Positions 10,812 to 22,622 of a stretch of 64,000 bases of DNA are shown here, piece after piece. The notes below the pieces were generated by a model. The model did no database searches, had not been told where the DNA came from, and saw only the letters and a list, made by a program, of their open reading frames with translations. The stretch lies in contig JAJIRX010000555.1 of NCBI GenBank assembly GCA_023853785.1, positions 496,001 to 560,000 of the forward strand, read 5' to 3'. Source of the stretch: Psilocybe azurescens (taxonomy: Eukaryota; Basidiomycota; Agaricomycetes; Agaricales; Agrocybaceae). Position 1 is the first letter of the stretch. Every line of letters starts with the position of its first letter. The position numbers were made by a program, and so were the translations under genes.

Positions 10812-12570
10812 ATGGCTCCAGGACATCCTCGTTCTCTACGAGCACTTGCATTTGGCTCGGCTAAGCGTGAAATATCACCCGGGCCCCCTTCACCGACCTT
10901 CTCTGATGCGACTCATGTATCGGCCATGAACTTTGGCCCCAATGGACCTGAGAAGATCATAACTCGCGGTCACCTGAAGGCAAGCCTTCAAGCATATGAA
11001 GATGTGAGCATTTACAGCGACTCGATCAAGGGCTTTCAGAATTATGTCTAACACCGCGGCTACTCTGTTAAAAACATGTTTAGCTTGTCAATAACTGCGC
11101 CGCCTATCGTACAGCGCTTATCGCTCTATCCAAAGCAACAGCTGGGTTCGCAGACTCTATGGAAAGATGTAGTGGGTGAGTTATACTCGATTAAAAATTT
11201 ACTTACCGTTATATCATTCCTTCGTCGCTTTCAGATTAAAAGGTCCAAGTTACGAGGCAGGAACGCGGCTGCAGGCGGCGTCAGGAGTCCATCATTTAAT
11301 GGGAAACCTTTGGCACGTTTTGGTGTGTACATCTGCTCCATATTGTGATCATGTATAGCTAACATTTCTTCCAGTCCGAAACATTGGATAAAAACTTTGA
11401 AAAGCCTTTACGTCAACAATTGGAGAATTATAAGGCTGTGGTGAACGTATGTCCGAGTCCTATGCAGGGACACTCAACTTATACACGATTTGATGATAAA
11501 CAGGAACGCTCTCAAACATATGAGCGCGCTTTACGAGAAAAGAGCCGTATTATTCGTGAGACAGAAACACGAAGTATGAATCGGAAAGAACGAAGTAGGT
11601 TCGACACATCGCTTTTATTGCGTTCATGATTGAGATGAGTATGTTTGATAGATCTCAAGAATTTCCGAGAAGCTCTAGCCGTTCTTCAGAGTCAGGTTGA
11701 TCAATTGGACCAATTGAAGGCTTCTCATTACCAGGAAATTATCGAGCACGAAGAAGAAGTTTGGAACGTTGTCCAGAATAAAGTAGGTTTCTTTCCAACG
11801 AAAGTATGTATTCCTATTTATGATAATTTCAAGATATGTGTCGTCGTTCGGTCTGAGATGGACGTTTTCGATCGTTTTACATCCAAGGCGTATGTCTTTT
11901 CATGATGTCATAGGTGGCTGTATGCCCCCCCATATGCAAGGCCAATACTCATTCGCATTGTTGAAAATATAGTTCAGACCCTATCATCGAGCCAATGTTA
12001 CAGTCAGTCCCAGATCCCTTTGACTCGTATGGACCACCCCCAGCAGAAGATCAAATCTTCAGTATTCTTGCACCCTTGGATATCATGACAACTGCGACCT
12101 CCTCCACCGCCAGTCCGCTCACTGGTAGCACACCGGAACGAGATGCCACGACCTCTTTACCTTCTTCCGCCACAAACAAGATTACGTCTTGGCTTCCTGG
12201 CACAAATGGTACCACCTACACCCCAGAATCGGCCGAATGGGCCACGATGCCGTCGCCTTCGAGTTCCGCCACTCATTCACGTTCGACTTCTCCCATGCCT
12301 CCTTCATCTCCTCCTAGTGTATCTAGCCGTAGGCATTCCGTGCCGGCTGTACATCGCAAAAGCGAATCTAAACTAAGATCGGTTCTGTCCGTCATAGAAG
12401 AGGCCAAGCCCCGCCTGCCAACTGATGCCAGAGTGCCTTCGGGTCCTTCGCCCCTTCCATCCGTTTTGACAAATATCTCTGCGCCACAGAATCCCGATAC
12501 CGCCCCTGCTGATGTTGGCTGGAATTTCACATACGGCCAGTCCAATTATGATCATAATGGGGGCAATTGA
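10812..12570 (+). CDS. I-BAR / IMD-domain protein
   Basis: Predicted membrane-bending scaffold of the IRSp53/MIM homology (IMD, inverse BAR) type, likely acting at the plasma membrane or endosomes. The first exon begins MAPGHPRSLRALAFGSAKRE with the IMD start FGPNGPEKIITRGHLKASLQ. Splicing gives YEDLVNNCAAYRTALIALSK, LKGPSYEAGTRLQAASGVHH, then a helical region (RSQTYERALREKSRIIRETE, NFREALAVLQSQVDQLDQLK) typical of the antiparallel bundle. After DVFDRFTSKASDPIIEPML the protein becomes a Ser/Thr/Pro-rich disordered tail of about 190 residues, ending at TGA 12568-12570. No SH3 domain is seen. Domain call is good; the biological role in fungi is inference. Confidence 0.8.
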
Positions 12571-12876
12571 CACCTCGATATTCAACGCTATTCTCTTCAC
12601 AATCCTCTCCTCCGCCCCTACCAGAATCGCCGCCTATTCAAGCCTTGGAACGGCATGGACCCGATAGTCAGGCGCATACAGAGTCTGTCATAACATAGCC
12701 TGCTACTACGCCAGTGTATTGTATATTTGTATTTTGTTGATTATATCATTATTACTAGTTTCCGATATGGACATCCATCTTTCGATATCTGATTAAATCC
12801 AGCTCGATCAACTAGAGATCAATGCTTTCTCCTTCCCAATATGTTTAAGTACGTCGTAGCAGGACCGCATTCACCG
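12571..12876. other. Convergent intergenic spacer, 306 bp
   Basis: Between the 3' ends of the I-BAR and AspRS genes; AT-rich around 12720-12790, as expected of UTR and polyadenylation sequence. No gene seen. Confidence 0.5.
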
Positions 12877-15697
12877 TTACATTGTTGATCTTGGCATTAT
12901 ACCATATTCTGCTAGAGTTCCGCTGTTGACAGCAGCAGGGCTCTTGAAGAGAAGGTCAGCTCCTGAAGCTGATTTCGGGAAAGCAATAACATCGCGTATT
13001 GATTGTGTCTTGCAAAGTATTGCCATGATGCGATCCAGACCTTATTACAATGGCTAAATTTAGAACAAAGGTGATAGAAGAGTTGATTGTTAGATGCATA
13101 CCTAGGGCAATACCACCATGCGGAGGAGCGCCGCATTCAAGAGCATGTATGAGTTGTTGGAAAGGAACTTTTTCTTCATCAGTCAGCTGAGGATCCCAGT
13201 ACACCAGTTAGCGACAAGGGAAACCTTTGTGGCACAATCAATCAAACGTACCCCCAGAATAGTTGTAAATATGTAATCCTGCATTTTAGCGTCGTGCACA
13301 CGGACCGAGCCGCCACCGATTTCTACGCCATTCAAGACAAGATCGTAATGCTGACCCCGAACCTAGAAGAACTCTAAGAAAAGGGTGTTATGACGATGTT
13401 CGAATGTGATATTACGTTTTCCGCTTCCCCGCGATATAGAGCATCGATGTCCTCCCATATTGGCGCAGTGAAAGGGTGATGAGAGCTACTCCATCGTCCA
13501 TGAGCTAAGTGATCTTTGTCTGCATCATCCCGAGTAAACAGCGGAAATTCCGTTATCCATAAGAAGTGTGGGTCTTTTGGCATGACAAAGTCTCCTGCAA
13601 AAATATGAAGATTTACACCATGAAACCGCACGAGATTTAGAAAACTGACCTCGTACTTGAGCTTGATCACAAATTTGCAGCCTGACTTTTCCTAAAGAAG
13701 TGGACCCACCCTTGTCAAATAATAATTAGAAATAGAAGTTCTCAAACCGCATATACCGTAACATACCGTCGGACGTCGCGGCCTGTAGGCAAGCCACATA
13801 TCATCTCCAGCCTTCAGTTTGAGAGCCTTATTGATTGCTAGAAGGTCCGTGAGAGCGATGTTAGGATATACATGAGAAACAGTGCGGCTCTTGGAAAACC
13901 ATGTTTCTCGATTTGTTTCCGTAAGGGTTATATGTTCCTGAGTATATCCCACCGTGAATATATGTAATTTTATATAAGTGTGGGTGTGTGTACTCACGGT
14001 ATTGGTATTTGCCTCAGCTACAAAGGTCCGTGAAGCTTTTATGAATCTAGAATTGGCAGACTTTCTAACCACGATACATTCGAGGATTAGGCCCGTTAAT
14101 GGAGACGTCTGATTGGCAGGTAAAATATCACTAATGTTGATGATCTAAACAGAGAAACATGCCTTAGGGATGCGTATCCTCGAGGCAGACATTTGATTAA
14201 CAGACCTCAAGACCAAATCGAGTGTCAGGTTTATCAGAGCCGAACTATAGATAATATTTGCAATTAGTCGAAGTGTTGTGGGATGCTTGTCATTGCCACT
14301 TACGCGTGTCATTGCTTCATGGTAGCTCATAACTTTGAAACTTTCTGGTAGCTTAATGCCTTCTATATCTTTCCAAATTGTTCGCACCAAATCTTCGGTT
14401 ACCTGCCGAACTTCGCGGCCGCCAATCCTCCAATCGTTGGAACTTTTTTCTGTAAGATCGGAAACTTGATTTTCTCCCCAGGAAACGAAAGCCATTTCAA
14501 GATCGACCTGAGTGAATTCGGGTTGCCTGTCTTTGCGACCGTCTTCGTCCCGAAAGCATTTCGCGATCTGGAAGTATCTGTCAACACCTCCAGAGCATAT
14601 GAGTAGTTGTTTCGGTTGCTGAGGCGATTGCGACAATGCGTAGAACATGGGTGCTGCAGGTCCAATGTCCGGGGCCGTAACCGACCGAGCTGGAACTAAG
14701 AATTCACGCGCGCCTTCAGGCGAGGACCTTAGAAGAACGGGAGTCTCGACCTCTGTAAATTCTTAACCAGAGAGTCAATGATTGCAATCAATTTCAGAGA
14801 ATGAAAGCCACCTTGTTCGTGAAGCACGTTGCGAATGATATGGGTGACCTGACTGCGTTTTTTAATATTATCTGACAAGGCAGTGCGCCTCAAGTCCAGA
14901 TATCGGTACCGTGCTCGGAGTTCCTCGTTGGGCTGGATCGTATATAAATCGACTGGCGAGGAATCCGAGGCAGGACAGACTTGCCAGATTATGAATATTC
15001 GAGGGTAGAAAGGGCATATTCTGTTCATTTGCAGGGTTTAGAAGAGTGACCTTCTGAATATCGACATCAATAGAACCGGTATTGCCCTATATCCTTGACG
15101 TCAGATTTACTTTCAGACTTATTTTGAGCATTAATAAGGCTGACAGGTTTCCGAGCTTCGACAGGCCGCAGCACAACAAAACCCTCAATTAGGACGGTCG
15201 ATTCCACGGGTATTTGAGAAAGCTCTGCCCAGCATCGGCCCTCGACGTGATCCACGAGAAGCTGTGTCGTCCCATACGAATCTTTTAGATGAAAGAATGA
15301 CTTGTTTATAGTCTTCACTTTGCTTGAAACAGTAAGCCGATGAGCTGGGCACGTCCAGTAGATGGGTATAGCTTGCTAATCACCGCTCGGGAAGTATCCA
15401 TCCCATTAAAATAACTCGCTGGCCAACATCGCCAGCGGACAAAGAGCCACAGGTGTGAGTGCGTTTAGGATAAGGTGCTGGAAAGTTAAGGATCCCAGAT
15501 GATTATTCATGGCGATATTGACGTGTCAGAATGAAGAAGAGCTGCTGACCACAGTGCGCGACTGACTCGGTCGTTATGTTTTGTGCAACAGACTGAGAAT
15601 AGAGCCTTGCGAGCGTATCGGGTCTAAAGCTGTGTGCGCTGCCATAAGTCCGAGATGTGGCTCTCCAAGCCCTTGCACGAAGAGCAAGGGTGAACAT
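12877..15697 (-). CDS. Aspartyl-tRNA synthetase, mitochondrial (bacterial-type)
   Basis: Charges mitochondrial tRNA with aspartate (class II synthetase). The start at 15697 gives [20 protein letters not shown], a good mitochondrial presequence. The order is that of bacterial AspRS: OB-fold anticodon domain ([20 protein letters not shown]), [13 protein letters not shown] at the catalytic domain entry, motif 2 [20 protein letters not shown], the GAD insertion, [14 protein letters not shown], and motif 3 [15 protein letters not shown]. The C-terminus is [12 protein letters not shown] with TAA 12877-12879. There are at least ten introns. The junction around 14930-15070 is unclear: two frames overlap there and I could not settle the splice sites or exclude a one-base error. 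Confidence 0.9.
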
Positions 15698-16054
15698 TGT
15701 TGTTCACAACGGGGAGAAAGAAGAAGAATGAAAAAGGCTAATATTGCTTTAGTCGGACTACGACCCTGATGCGACCCTGAAGGAACGATTGCCACAAAAT
15801 GCGAATTTCGGGCAATCGATGCGCCTCATGCTCCCACATCGCCGGACTAGCCTCCTCTTTTATATAAAGAATGCGGGGACCAGATCTATCATGTCGACAC
15901 GGTCCTTTTCTCCTTTTCTCGTTTCAACCTTCATCTTCACACGTTGACGACACGGCGATCATTTTTTGTTATTGGTCCACCTCCCTGCAGTGCTCATCCG
16001 TTTCTACATATATAATCCACCAGCTATTACGACCTGCCACTCAACCCACCGACA
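15698..16054. promoter_or_regulatory. Divergent promoter, AspRS / F-box gene
   Basis: 357-bp head-to-head region. A TATA-like TATATAAA lies at 15861-15868, about 190 bp before the F-box ATG and orientated for it. The assignment is inference from sequence and position. Confidence 0.4.
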
Positions 16055-17115
16055 ATGTCCGTCCAACTCCTTCCAACAGAGCTCCTCGACAGTCTCAGTC
16101 AATATCTTGACCCAAACGACCTCAGAGCTCTATCCGCTGTTAATTCTCGCTTCTATCATGTTGCCCAGCGTCGTCTCTACAGGCATATTTATATCGACTC
16201 CCGGAACCTAGCATGCGTCTTTACCCTCGCAAGAAAACCCCATATCGCGCGTCATGTTAGGACTTGTGTGATCAGGTTGTCTCCATTCTCCAACCTGCTT
16301 GGGTCCTTCTATCAACTCCTCGCCACTGCGCTTTCCAACATGTGCGAGCTTACGTCTCTCGACCTTTCCGTGGACCAAGCCGCGAGCTGGATAATGCGGA
16401 CCCGAGATGACTCAACATACCGACGTCTACGCCGGTTCTCTTCTTCATTCCATCTCGATCACAATCTTGCGCATTTCCTGAGCAAGGCGGACGCGCTCTT
16501 AGAACTGGAAATCGACCCTGTCCATCATCCACTGTCCCCTGCAGCGAGCCTTCGAGATGGCGCTTTATCACATCTCAACCAGTTCACGGGTTCATCTGAG
16601 GCTGCTCAACATGTTGTGCCTGGCAGACCCGTGGAACACATCCATCTCAACTCAGGTGATCTAACAGAAGATCTTGCAGAAACTCTTGCAAAATCAACTG
16701 CGCCCATTACTGTTCTCGCCGCTGCGACCACCTCCCATTCGGTTTCGTTGATTGGAACTTTAACCCGGTGCATGGAGCATCTCACTCATTTGAGGATAGT
16801 GACAACGTACAATTTCTCGGATGCTCCCGACACCGTACGTGGACCTGCTCCTCGACTCTTTCAATCCTTTTCTCACATGATTTCGCTTTATAGACATACT
16901 TCTCTAACATTGCCGACGCTCTAACTTCGCTTCCCGATTTACAAAGCTGCGAAATTTGGGGCCTACATTGGATTTCTTCGAAGAAGAGTTTCCATGACCA
17001 AGGAAGGGTTTGGGAATCCGAAGCTTTCAATTCCTCTTACATACCCGCCAATAATCTCTTAACCAACGGCACATTTCTAGACGACCTATATTCCGATTTT
17101 TCATATGCATACTGA
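16055..17115 (+). CDS. F-box protein
   Basis: Likely substrate-recognition subunit of an SCF ubiquitin ligase. An N-terminal F-box is clear: LLPTELLDSLSQYLDPNDLR, then ALSAVNSRFYHVAQRRLYRH. The remainder is a leucine-rich helical region typical of basidiomycete F-box proteins with degenerate LRRs. A single intron (about 16835-16894, GTACGT to TATAG) joins NFSDAPDT to YFSNIADALTSLPDLQS; reading through it instead would truncate the protein at 16924. The spliced frame ends FLDDLYSDFSYAY with TGA 17113-17115. About 330 residues. Substrate unknown. Confidence 0.78.
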
Positions 17116-17405
17116 ATAGCCAACAGTTTCTCTATTATACCTTAGACCCTACCAAAATAATCCATAGATTTATATATACGCATACATATGTAGACACACC
17201 GGAGCAATTGCCCTTAAATTTATTATATTTACCTGTGTCGTTGAGGATTTTAGTGTTCTACTCACCACTGTGTACCGATATAGCTTGTTTGTGACCCACA
17301 CATGTTAGGGGTTCTCGGAATTGCTGAGGCTGAACGTCTGCCATCTTTCACGAAAGTAAAAACTCTTGCCAATTTGACAATTTGAAAGAAATTCGGAGTA
17401 TCCAG

Positions 17406-17435
17406 GTGTACCCAGAGGTACCCAGCTGTACCCAG
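17406..17435. repeat. Three-copy 10-bp tandem repeat
   Basis: Three consecutive units GTGTACCCAG, AGGTACCCAG and CTGTACCCAG share the core GTACCCAG. Function unknown. Confidence 0.7.
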
Positions 17436-18074
17436 CCATCGATAACCCCTTAGCCCTGTTAACGACTGACATCAATGGAGACACTAATCAAAACCGCCGA
17501 AATATCCACCAGGTAAATATGGATCTGGTGAGTAAAATCAGATTGCAAGGCCGAGATTTTAGCCAGTAAAGAATGCACTTGAAGCGAATGGAGATTGTAA
17601 GACTCCAGCAATGACTATCCATGCCAACTTCTATCGGCGGGGAAGCTGAAAACAAGGGTCATATTGAACCTGATTGGAACAAACTTTTAAAGCTCGCATG
17701 CATGCACCATTGACAGTGAGCAGGATCGATTGAATATGGATATTGTCTGTGGGATAATGAAGGGTCGAATATGCCTGCCCATGCGACAAGCACATGTCCC
17801 CCAAAATGATGATTCAGGGCTCAAGAGGCTTCAGGAGGTATTGCTGTAAGTAGAAAATGCCCCCATTTAGCAGGACTATTAAAAGATGGAGTAAAAGATA
17901 CGAGCAAGGGTTGGTGTGCAGTGGGTTGGATGTGGGTGATGACACATATGTTCTAAAAGGCTTCAACAATCTTATGTGCTCAACTTTACTGAATTTGACC
18001 AGTGATCATGCTTTCTCCCAAGTTTCTTGAGTGCATTGTTCAAAGACTCCAAAAACCCGAGTCGAACAAGTCCT

Positions 18075-18080
18075 CACGTG
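18075..18080. promoter_or_regulatory. CACGTG E-box upstream of RPC34
   Basis: TCACGTGA octamer at 18074-18081, about 100 bp before the RPC34 ATG. Confidence 0.4.
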
Positions 18081-18179
18081 ACTGATTCCATATTGTGACT
18101 TGTGACCTTCAAGTGAGTCGTGACACTGACTATAAGCGTTAGACAATTTACTAGCCGAGTCAAAGTTGAAGCCCTCTCT

Positions 18180-19945
18180 ATGAGTAAACGGCCCCCTAAC
18201 GAGCAAGAGAGTCGTTTGCATCAAGCGGCCCTTTCTTCCTCCAAAAAGTATGTATCCGGAGTGCCTTCATGCTTCAATACTCAATTGCTTTCCAATAGGA
18301 AATCACAGCACGACAAGCAGAATCTATCATTCCCGATGCTGCTGCAAGACAGCAAGCCCTTAACTTTCTGCTGGGAGTGGGCCTTCTTAAAGGCTTGACC
18401 AACTCATCTGGCCAGCTTTTATTCAGAGCTGTGAGCAAGGAGGAGATTGTTGCGTGAGCACCGTCCTTTGATCTGTAATACTTCACTGAGAATTCATCCT
18501 GGACATTTTAGGACTAAAGGTTTGGGCGGTGAAGAAAACCTTGTATTGAGCCATATAAAAAGCTCCGGAAATGAGGGTATGTTTTCATGGTTCTATATTT
18601 CTGGGCTCAACTCATTTTAGAACATAGGTATCTGGACAAAGCATCTAAAAGCGAAAACAAGTCTGCACCAGACTGTCATTGACAGATGTTTGAAGACGCT
18701 AACTCAGAAACGTCTTATAAAGCGCGTTCCTTCTGTTCAGGTATGTATCGTCTTTGTATAGCATCAACTCTGTATTAATATACAATGAATAGCATATTAC
18801 TAGGAAAATATACATGTTGGAAGGGATTGAGCCTTCTATATCGCTAACAGGTGGCCCTTGGTATACGGATAATGAACTGGACACCGAATTTATCCAAAAA
18901 TCTGACGGAGGCGTGCTACAAATTGATTAGTGATATTGTGAGTGCGCTCACATTTGACGCTTTGGCAATGCTGATCATCGCTCCGCTGCAGAGCTTTCCC
19001 AAACGTCGAAGTGGTTCGGATGGAGCTCTGTACCCGATTTCAAATGCACCACGATATCCGACGGCTGATAGTATCAGGCATTCACTACGAAAAGCCCGTC
19101 TTACAGAAACGGATTTGAGTGTGGAACATGTTGAGATGCTCTTGAATGTCCTCATCTTAGACGGAAAGATTGAAAAGGTTCCAGGAATTTAAGCACAAAT
19201 GCTTTGACTTTGTCTGATTTTATGACTCCTAGTTACCCGCATTTGGAAGCGCTCTTTGGAACTCAGAAGCAATCGGTGATGGCGACTCTGCTGATGAGGA
19301 AGAAAAATCGTCCAGAAAAAAGAAACGAAAAAAGCGAGATGACGGCTCCGACGATGAAGACTCGAGTTTGAAAAAGAAGCGCAAGAAACGTGCAACCTCC
19401 GAAGATGAAAGCGAGTCTTCCGACGATGAAGAGACTAGAAAGAAAAAGAAGAAAAAGAAAAAGTCGAAGGCAAAAGCAAAAGCAAAGGCAAAGGATTCAG
19501 ATACCGATACCGATACCGATTCTGAAACCGAGGTGAAGAAAAAAGAAAAAAGAAGAAAAGGGCCCACTCATCCGATTCGGAAAGCTCGTCTGATGGTGGA
19601 GTGCATCATCGAAAGGAGAACAAGAAAAAGAAGAGAAAAGTTTTCTCTGAGAGTGAATCTTCATCGGAGGAATCAGATGCCAAATCACGAAGGAAAAAAT
19701 CGAAATCAATGAAACGCTCGGAATCGCCGACTACAGGATTCGACGCCTTTGATACCGGCTCTGGCGGTTCTGTCTATCGTGCTTTGAAAGACGAAGTCAC
19801 CACCGTTGGTTTAACTGAATCTCCCTGTGGACTTTGCCCTTCTTTTGAATTCTGTAAAGAAGGTGGGCCAGTGAACCCGAAGGAATGTATATATTATGAG
19901 GATTGGTTAGCTGCACGGACAATGGCGAATAGTGGAGAAACGTGA
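18180..19945 (+). CDS. RPC34: RNA polymerase III subunit C34 (RPC6/POLR3F)
   Basis: Subunit of the Pol III initiation heterotrimer (C82/C34/C31) that bridges the polymerase to TFIIIB; nuclear. Start MSKRPPNEQESRLHQAALSS. Winged-helix segments are FLLGVGLLKGLTNSSGQLLF, LVLSHIKSSGNEGIWTKHLK and HQTVIDRCLKTLTQKRLIKR, followed by the NLTEACYKLI and RYPTADSIRHSLRKARLTET region. An intron links DGKIEK to LPAFGSALWNSEAIGD. A strongly charged Lys/Glu/Ser insert of about 150 residues follows, then the conserved Cys motif SPCGLCPSFEFCKEGG...CIYYEDW, which binds an iron-sulphur cluster in homologues. The insert changes frame at an A-run: adding one A to A6 at 19546-19551 gives a continuous protein; as written the Cys motif is lost. 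Ends 55 bp from the convergent PPTase gene. Confidence 0.88.
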
Positions 19946-20000
19946 TCTGGATGCGATAAAATATTGGTTCGTCCTGGATAAATTATCTCGTTGTTCTGTA

Positions 20001-20995
20001 TTATTTTTTCAATAAATCAACAGCATTTTTGGTGAATTGAACCGCATCATAGATCTTGAGCCACTTTGGGTTCTCCACATTGTCCAGGATCTCAGTCTTC
20101 GTGTCTCCGATGTACTCCGCGACCACGCATTGGTATAACTCTTCTTCATCTTGGATTACGAACGTATTAAACCGCCAACCGTCGGGTTGTTTCCCATCGA
20201 CGCGAACCACTCTGGCAACTACATCGAATTCTATTCGTCGAAAGTCGAACCCAAGACCGATTCCAAGAGCTTTGGTATAAGCTTCTTTCAAAGTCCACAT
20301 CCAAAAAAAAACGTTGCAGACGATCGGTCTCTGGTATTCCGACTTGTAGAAGACCATGCTCAAGGGAGGTCAACTGGATAACTTTTCAGCTACATCTTTA
20401 AGTTTCGATTTGACTTCTCACCTGGTCCCCGACCGTGTTGACAAACGAATCAAAAGTTTCTCTCCCGGGAATTCTGACCTTCATCACGTCTATTCCTACA
20501 TTATATGCAGGCGGGTTGTTGATCCCAGGTGCAAAGGCCATTGCAACTAGATCATTATCGTGCGTGATATTGTATGCGAGAGGTGGAACGAGAGTTTGAG
20601 TTGCCTGAAGCATATGAAACTCGTCAAATTGTTTTACTCGCCCTATATGTTAACGTACAACATATGGCTTTCCTTCAACTGTAGTAGCAAATCTCATCTC
20701 GTCCAATGGCATGCCTCGCTCCTTGAGCATCACCTTGACCAGTAGTCGGCCAAGTAAAGTCCCTTTTTATATGATTCATACATTTGAATGACCAACGCGC
20801 TGCTGTGCTCACGGCATGCATCTACCCTGTGGTAGAAACGCTTGATACGCGCTTGGCTTTCTAAGTCAACACAAATAAGGCTTTTTTCGTATATCTTGTA
20901 GAAGTAGGGTCAAATTCACATTCGCGCGCAGTAAAGGTAAAACCAACGTCATCTGTAAAGAGAGGCGGTTTGTATATCACCGCCCAAACTTGCAT
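20001..20995 (-). CDS. 4'-phosphopantetheinyl transferase (Sfp/NpgA type)
   Basis: Transfers phosphopantetheine from CoA to carrier-protein domains (fatty-acid, polyketide, non-ribosomal peptide synthases and alpha-aminoadipate reductase), making them active. Start MQVWAVIYKPPLFTDD at 20995. Diagnostic motifs: GIDVMKV (the G-[IV]-D Mg/CoA site) and WTLKEAYTKALGIGLGFD (W-x-K-E-A-x-x-K-x-x-G). The acidic N-terminal half carries the DYW-like and NIT/H region (NITHDNDLVA). Several introns; about 280 residues spliced. Stop TAA at 20001-20003. Diverges from the Mak32-like gene over 160 bp. Fungi usually have one broad-range enzyme for lysine and secondary metabolism, so this could be it. Confidence 0.87.
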
Positions 20996-21155
20996 CTAGG
21001 TACGAGGAATACAATGTTATGATAGGCAGCGATAATGAGGGATGAAGTGAGTTAGGAAATGAAAGCCTGGTCGTGCCAGTGATAACTTGTTGATGCTAAT
21101 CACGGAACTTCCAAATCCATTCTCTTCCAAATTCCAATCATCTGGGTAGACAAAA
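20996..21155. promoter_or_regulatory. Shared 160-bp divergent promoter
   Basis: The only sequence between the start codons of the PPTase (-) and Mak32-like (+) genes, so both must be driven from here. No clear TATA box or CACGTG seen. Confidence 0.45.
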
Positions 21156-22556
21156 ATGGCTACAACAAATAGTTGCAAGTCTTTCGTCACCTTAGGAATG
21201 TTTATTATCGATGAGTTTTCGTTCATGGATGGAGATGGCCGACCTACAGGCCGCACACTTGAGCCACAGGGAAGTTGGCTTCAAACTTTCTCTCTGCGAT
21301 AAGCATCTTGACATGACCTCCACATTTTAGATTGGAGGAGGAGGTACCTATGCTGCTATCGGAGCTCGCGTTTGGTACTTGTCTTGTAACTGATCTAAGG
21401 ATAATATTCGAGGTATACCTTCTCCTAGGTTGTCTCCTTCGCATATTGGAATGATCGTCGACGAAGGACACGATTTTCCAGACAGGATTAAACAGGAGCT
21501 TTTAAACTACGGTAAGGAGATGTGGATGTTCAGAAAGCAGCCTCATCTTGCGACTACCCGAGCTATTAATTCGTACAGAGGGGAATTTCGAGGGTGAATG
21601 CAACGTTGTGCAATGGGGCGACATGAGCCACTAATCTAGAGCAGATTTGAATACCGGACTCCTCGACTGCGCTTGACACCAAAGGATTTTGCGGGGACAG
21701 AACTCGAAAGGCCTAAAATTTTGCATTTCATCTGCTCACCATCGCGAGCTTCTTCAATCATGTCAGAGGCAGGGTTACAAGCCGGATGGGACCCTATCAC
21801 GGTCTATGAGCCCATACCTGTTCGCCCCGTTTTCTCATGAAGTACTCTTCAGACACACTTAGACCTGTCGCCTCAGGACCGCTGCGTTCCGGAAGAGTTG
21901 CCCGCACTGAAGAACATTCTACCTTTCATATCGATACTAAGGTTGGTGCCAGTCGGTATCGATTCAGATCGCACTGACATCATGGCGCAGCCCAAACGCC
22001 GAAGAAGCACTTTCTCTTCTTTCGTTGCCTCTCCCAGCATCGAAAGACGTAATTGAGAAAGCGGCGGACGAATTTCTGGAGATTGGTATCGGAAAGCAAG
22101 ACACCGGCTGGATCGTTATCAGGAGCGGTGCAATGGGAGCATATTTGAAATCCAAAGAAACACAAGGCATCTGGGTCGACGCATTCTGGAACGGTGCTGA
22201 TGCAAATGTGGTGGTTGATGTCACTGGTAATTATTGTCCAAACACTGTAAGAAAATTCTGTATCTGAATAGGACTAGGAGCCGGTAATAGCTTCCTTGGA
22301 GGCTTCGCCGCCGGCATGATACTTTCTGGCGACGTTTATCAGGGTTTGCCTCTGCTCGTAATTCACAAGCATGAAGACTGATGCCCTTTTTCGATAAGCT
22401 ACTCTACATGGGACTGTCTCGGCATCTTTCGCTATTGAGCGAGAAGGTTTACCTTTGCTTTCTTATACCTCTTCAGCGGTTGAGATGTGGAATGGAGACG
22501 AACCTCTGAGAAGACTTGAGGTGTTGAGGCAGCGTCAAAAAAAAAAACTAAATTAG
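21156..22556 (+). CDS. PfkB-family carbohydrate kinase, Mak32-like
   Basis: Ribokinase-fold protein. Start MATTNSCKSFVTLGMFIIDE at 21156. Then IGGGGTYAAIGARVW (sugar-binding glycine motif), TRAINSYRG, LHFICSPSRA, ISILSPNAEEALSLLSLPLP, GWIVIRSGAMGAYL and, across the last introns, DVTGAGNSFLGGFAAG, the PfkB signature with the catalytic Asp-Thr-Gly-Ala-Gly-Asx pattern (Asn here in place of Asp). This Asn and the overall order match the Mak32 group, named for a yeast gene needed for killer dsRNA stability; substrate is unknown. The C-terminus is basic and ends KKKLN at TAG 22554-22556, after an A11 run whose length fits the frame. About 340 residues. Confidence 0.82.
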
Positions 22557-22622
22557 AGTTATACACGTATGCATTGCAGTAACGATGAATACAGAAATAA
22601 AGATAGAACAGCACCGTATTGC

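Larger units (their letters stand above)
17116..18179. other. Gene-poor region, about 1.06 kb
   Basis: No open frame with a recognisable domain. It contains a 10-bp tandem repeat at 17406-17435 and, at its end, the RPC34 promoter. Sequence between 17440 and 18000 has scattered splice-like sites (for example GGTAAATATGG, GGTGAGTAAA) but no coherent reading frame; it could be a decayed transposon or pseudogene. I cannot identify it. Confidence 0.4.

Noticed and set aside
19229..19567. Minus-strand 113-residue Ser/Phe-rich open frame
   Set aside because: Antisense shadow of the Lys/Glu-rich insert of RPC34; composition is what reverse-complemented AAG/GAA repeats give.
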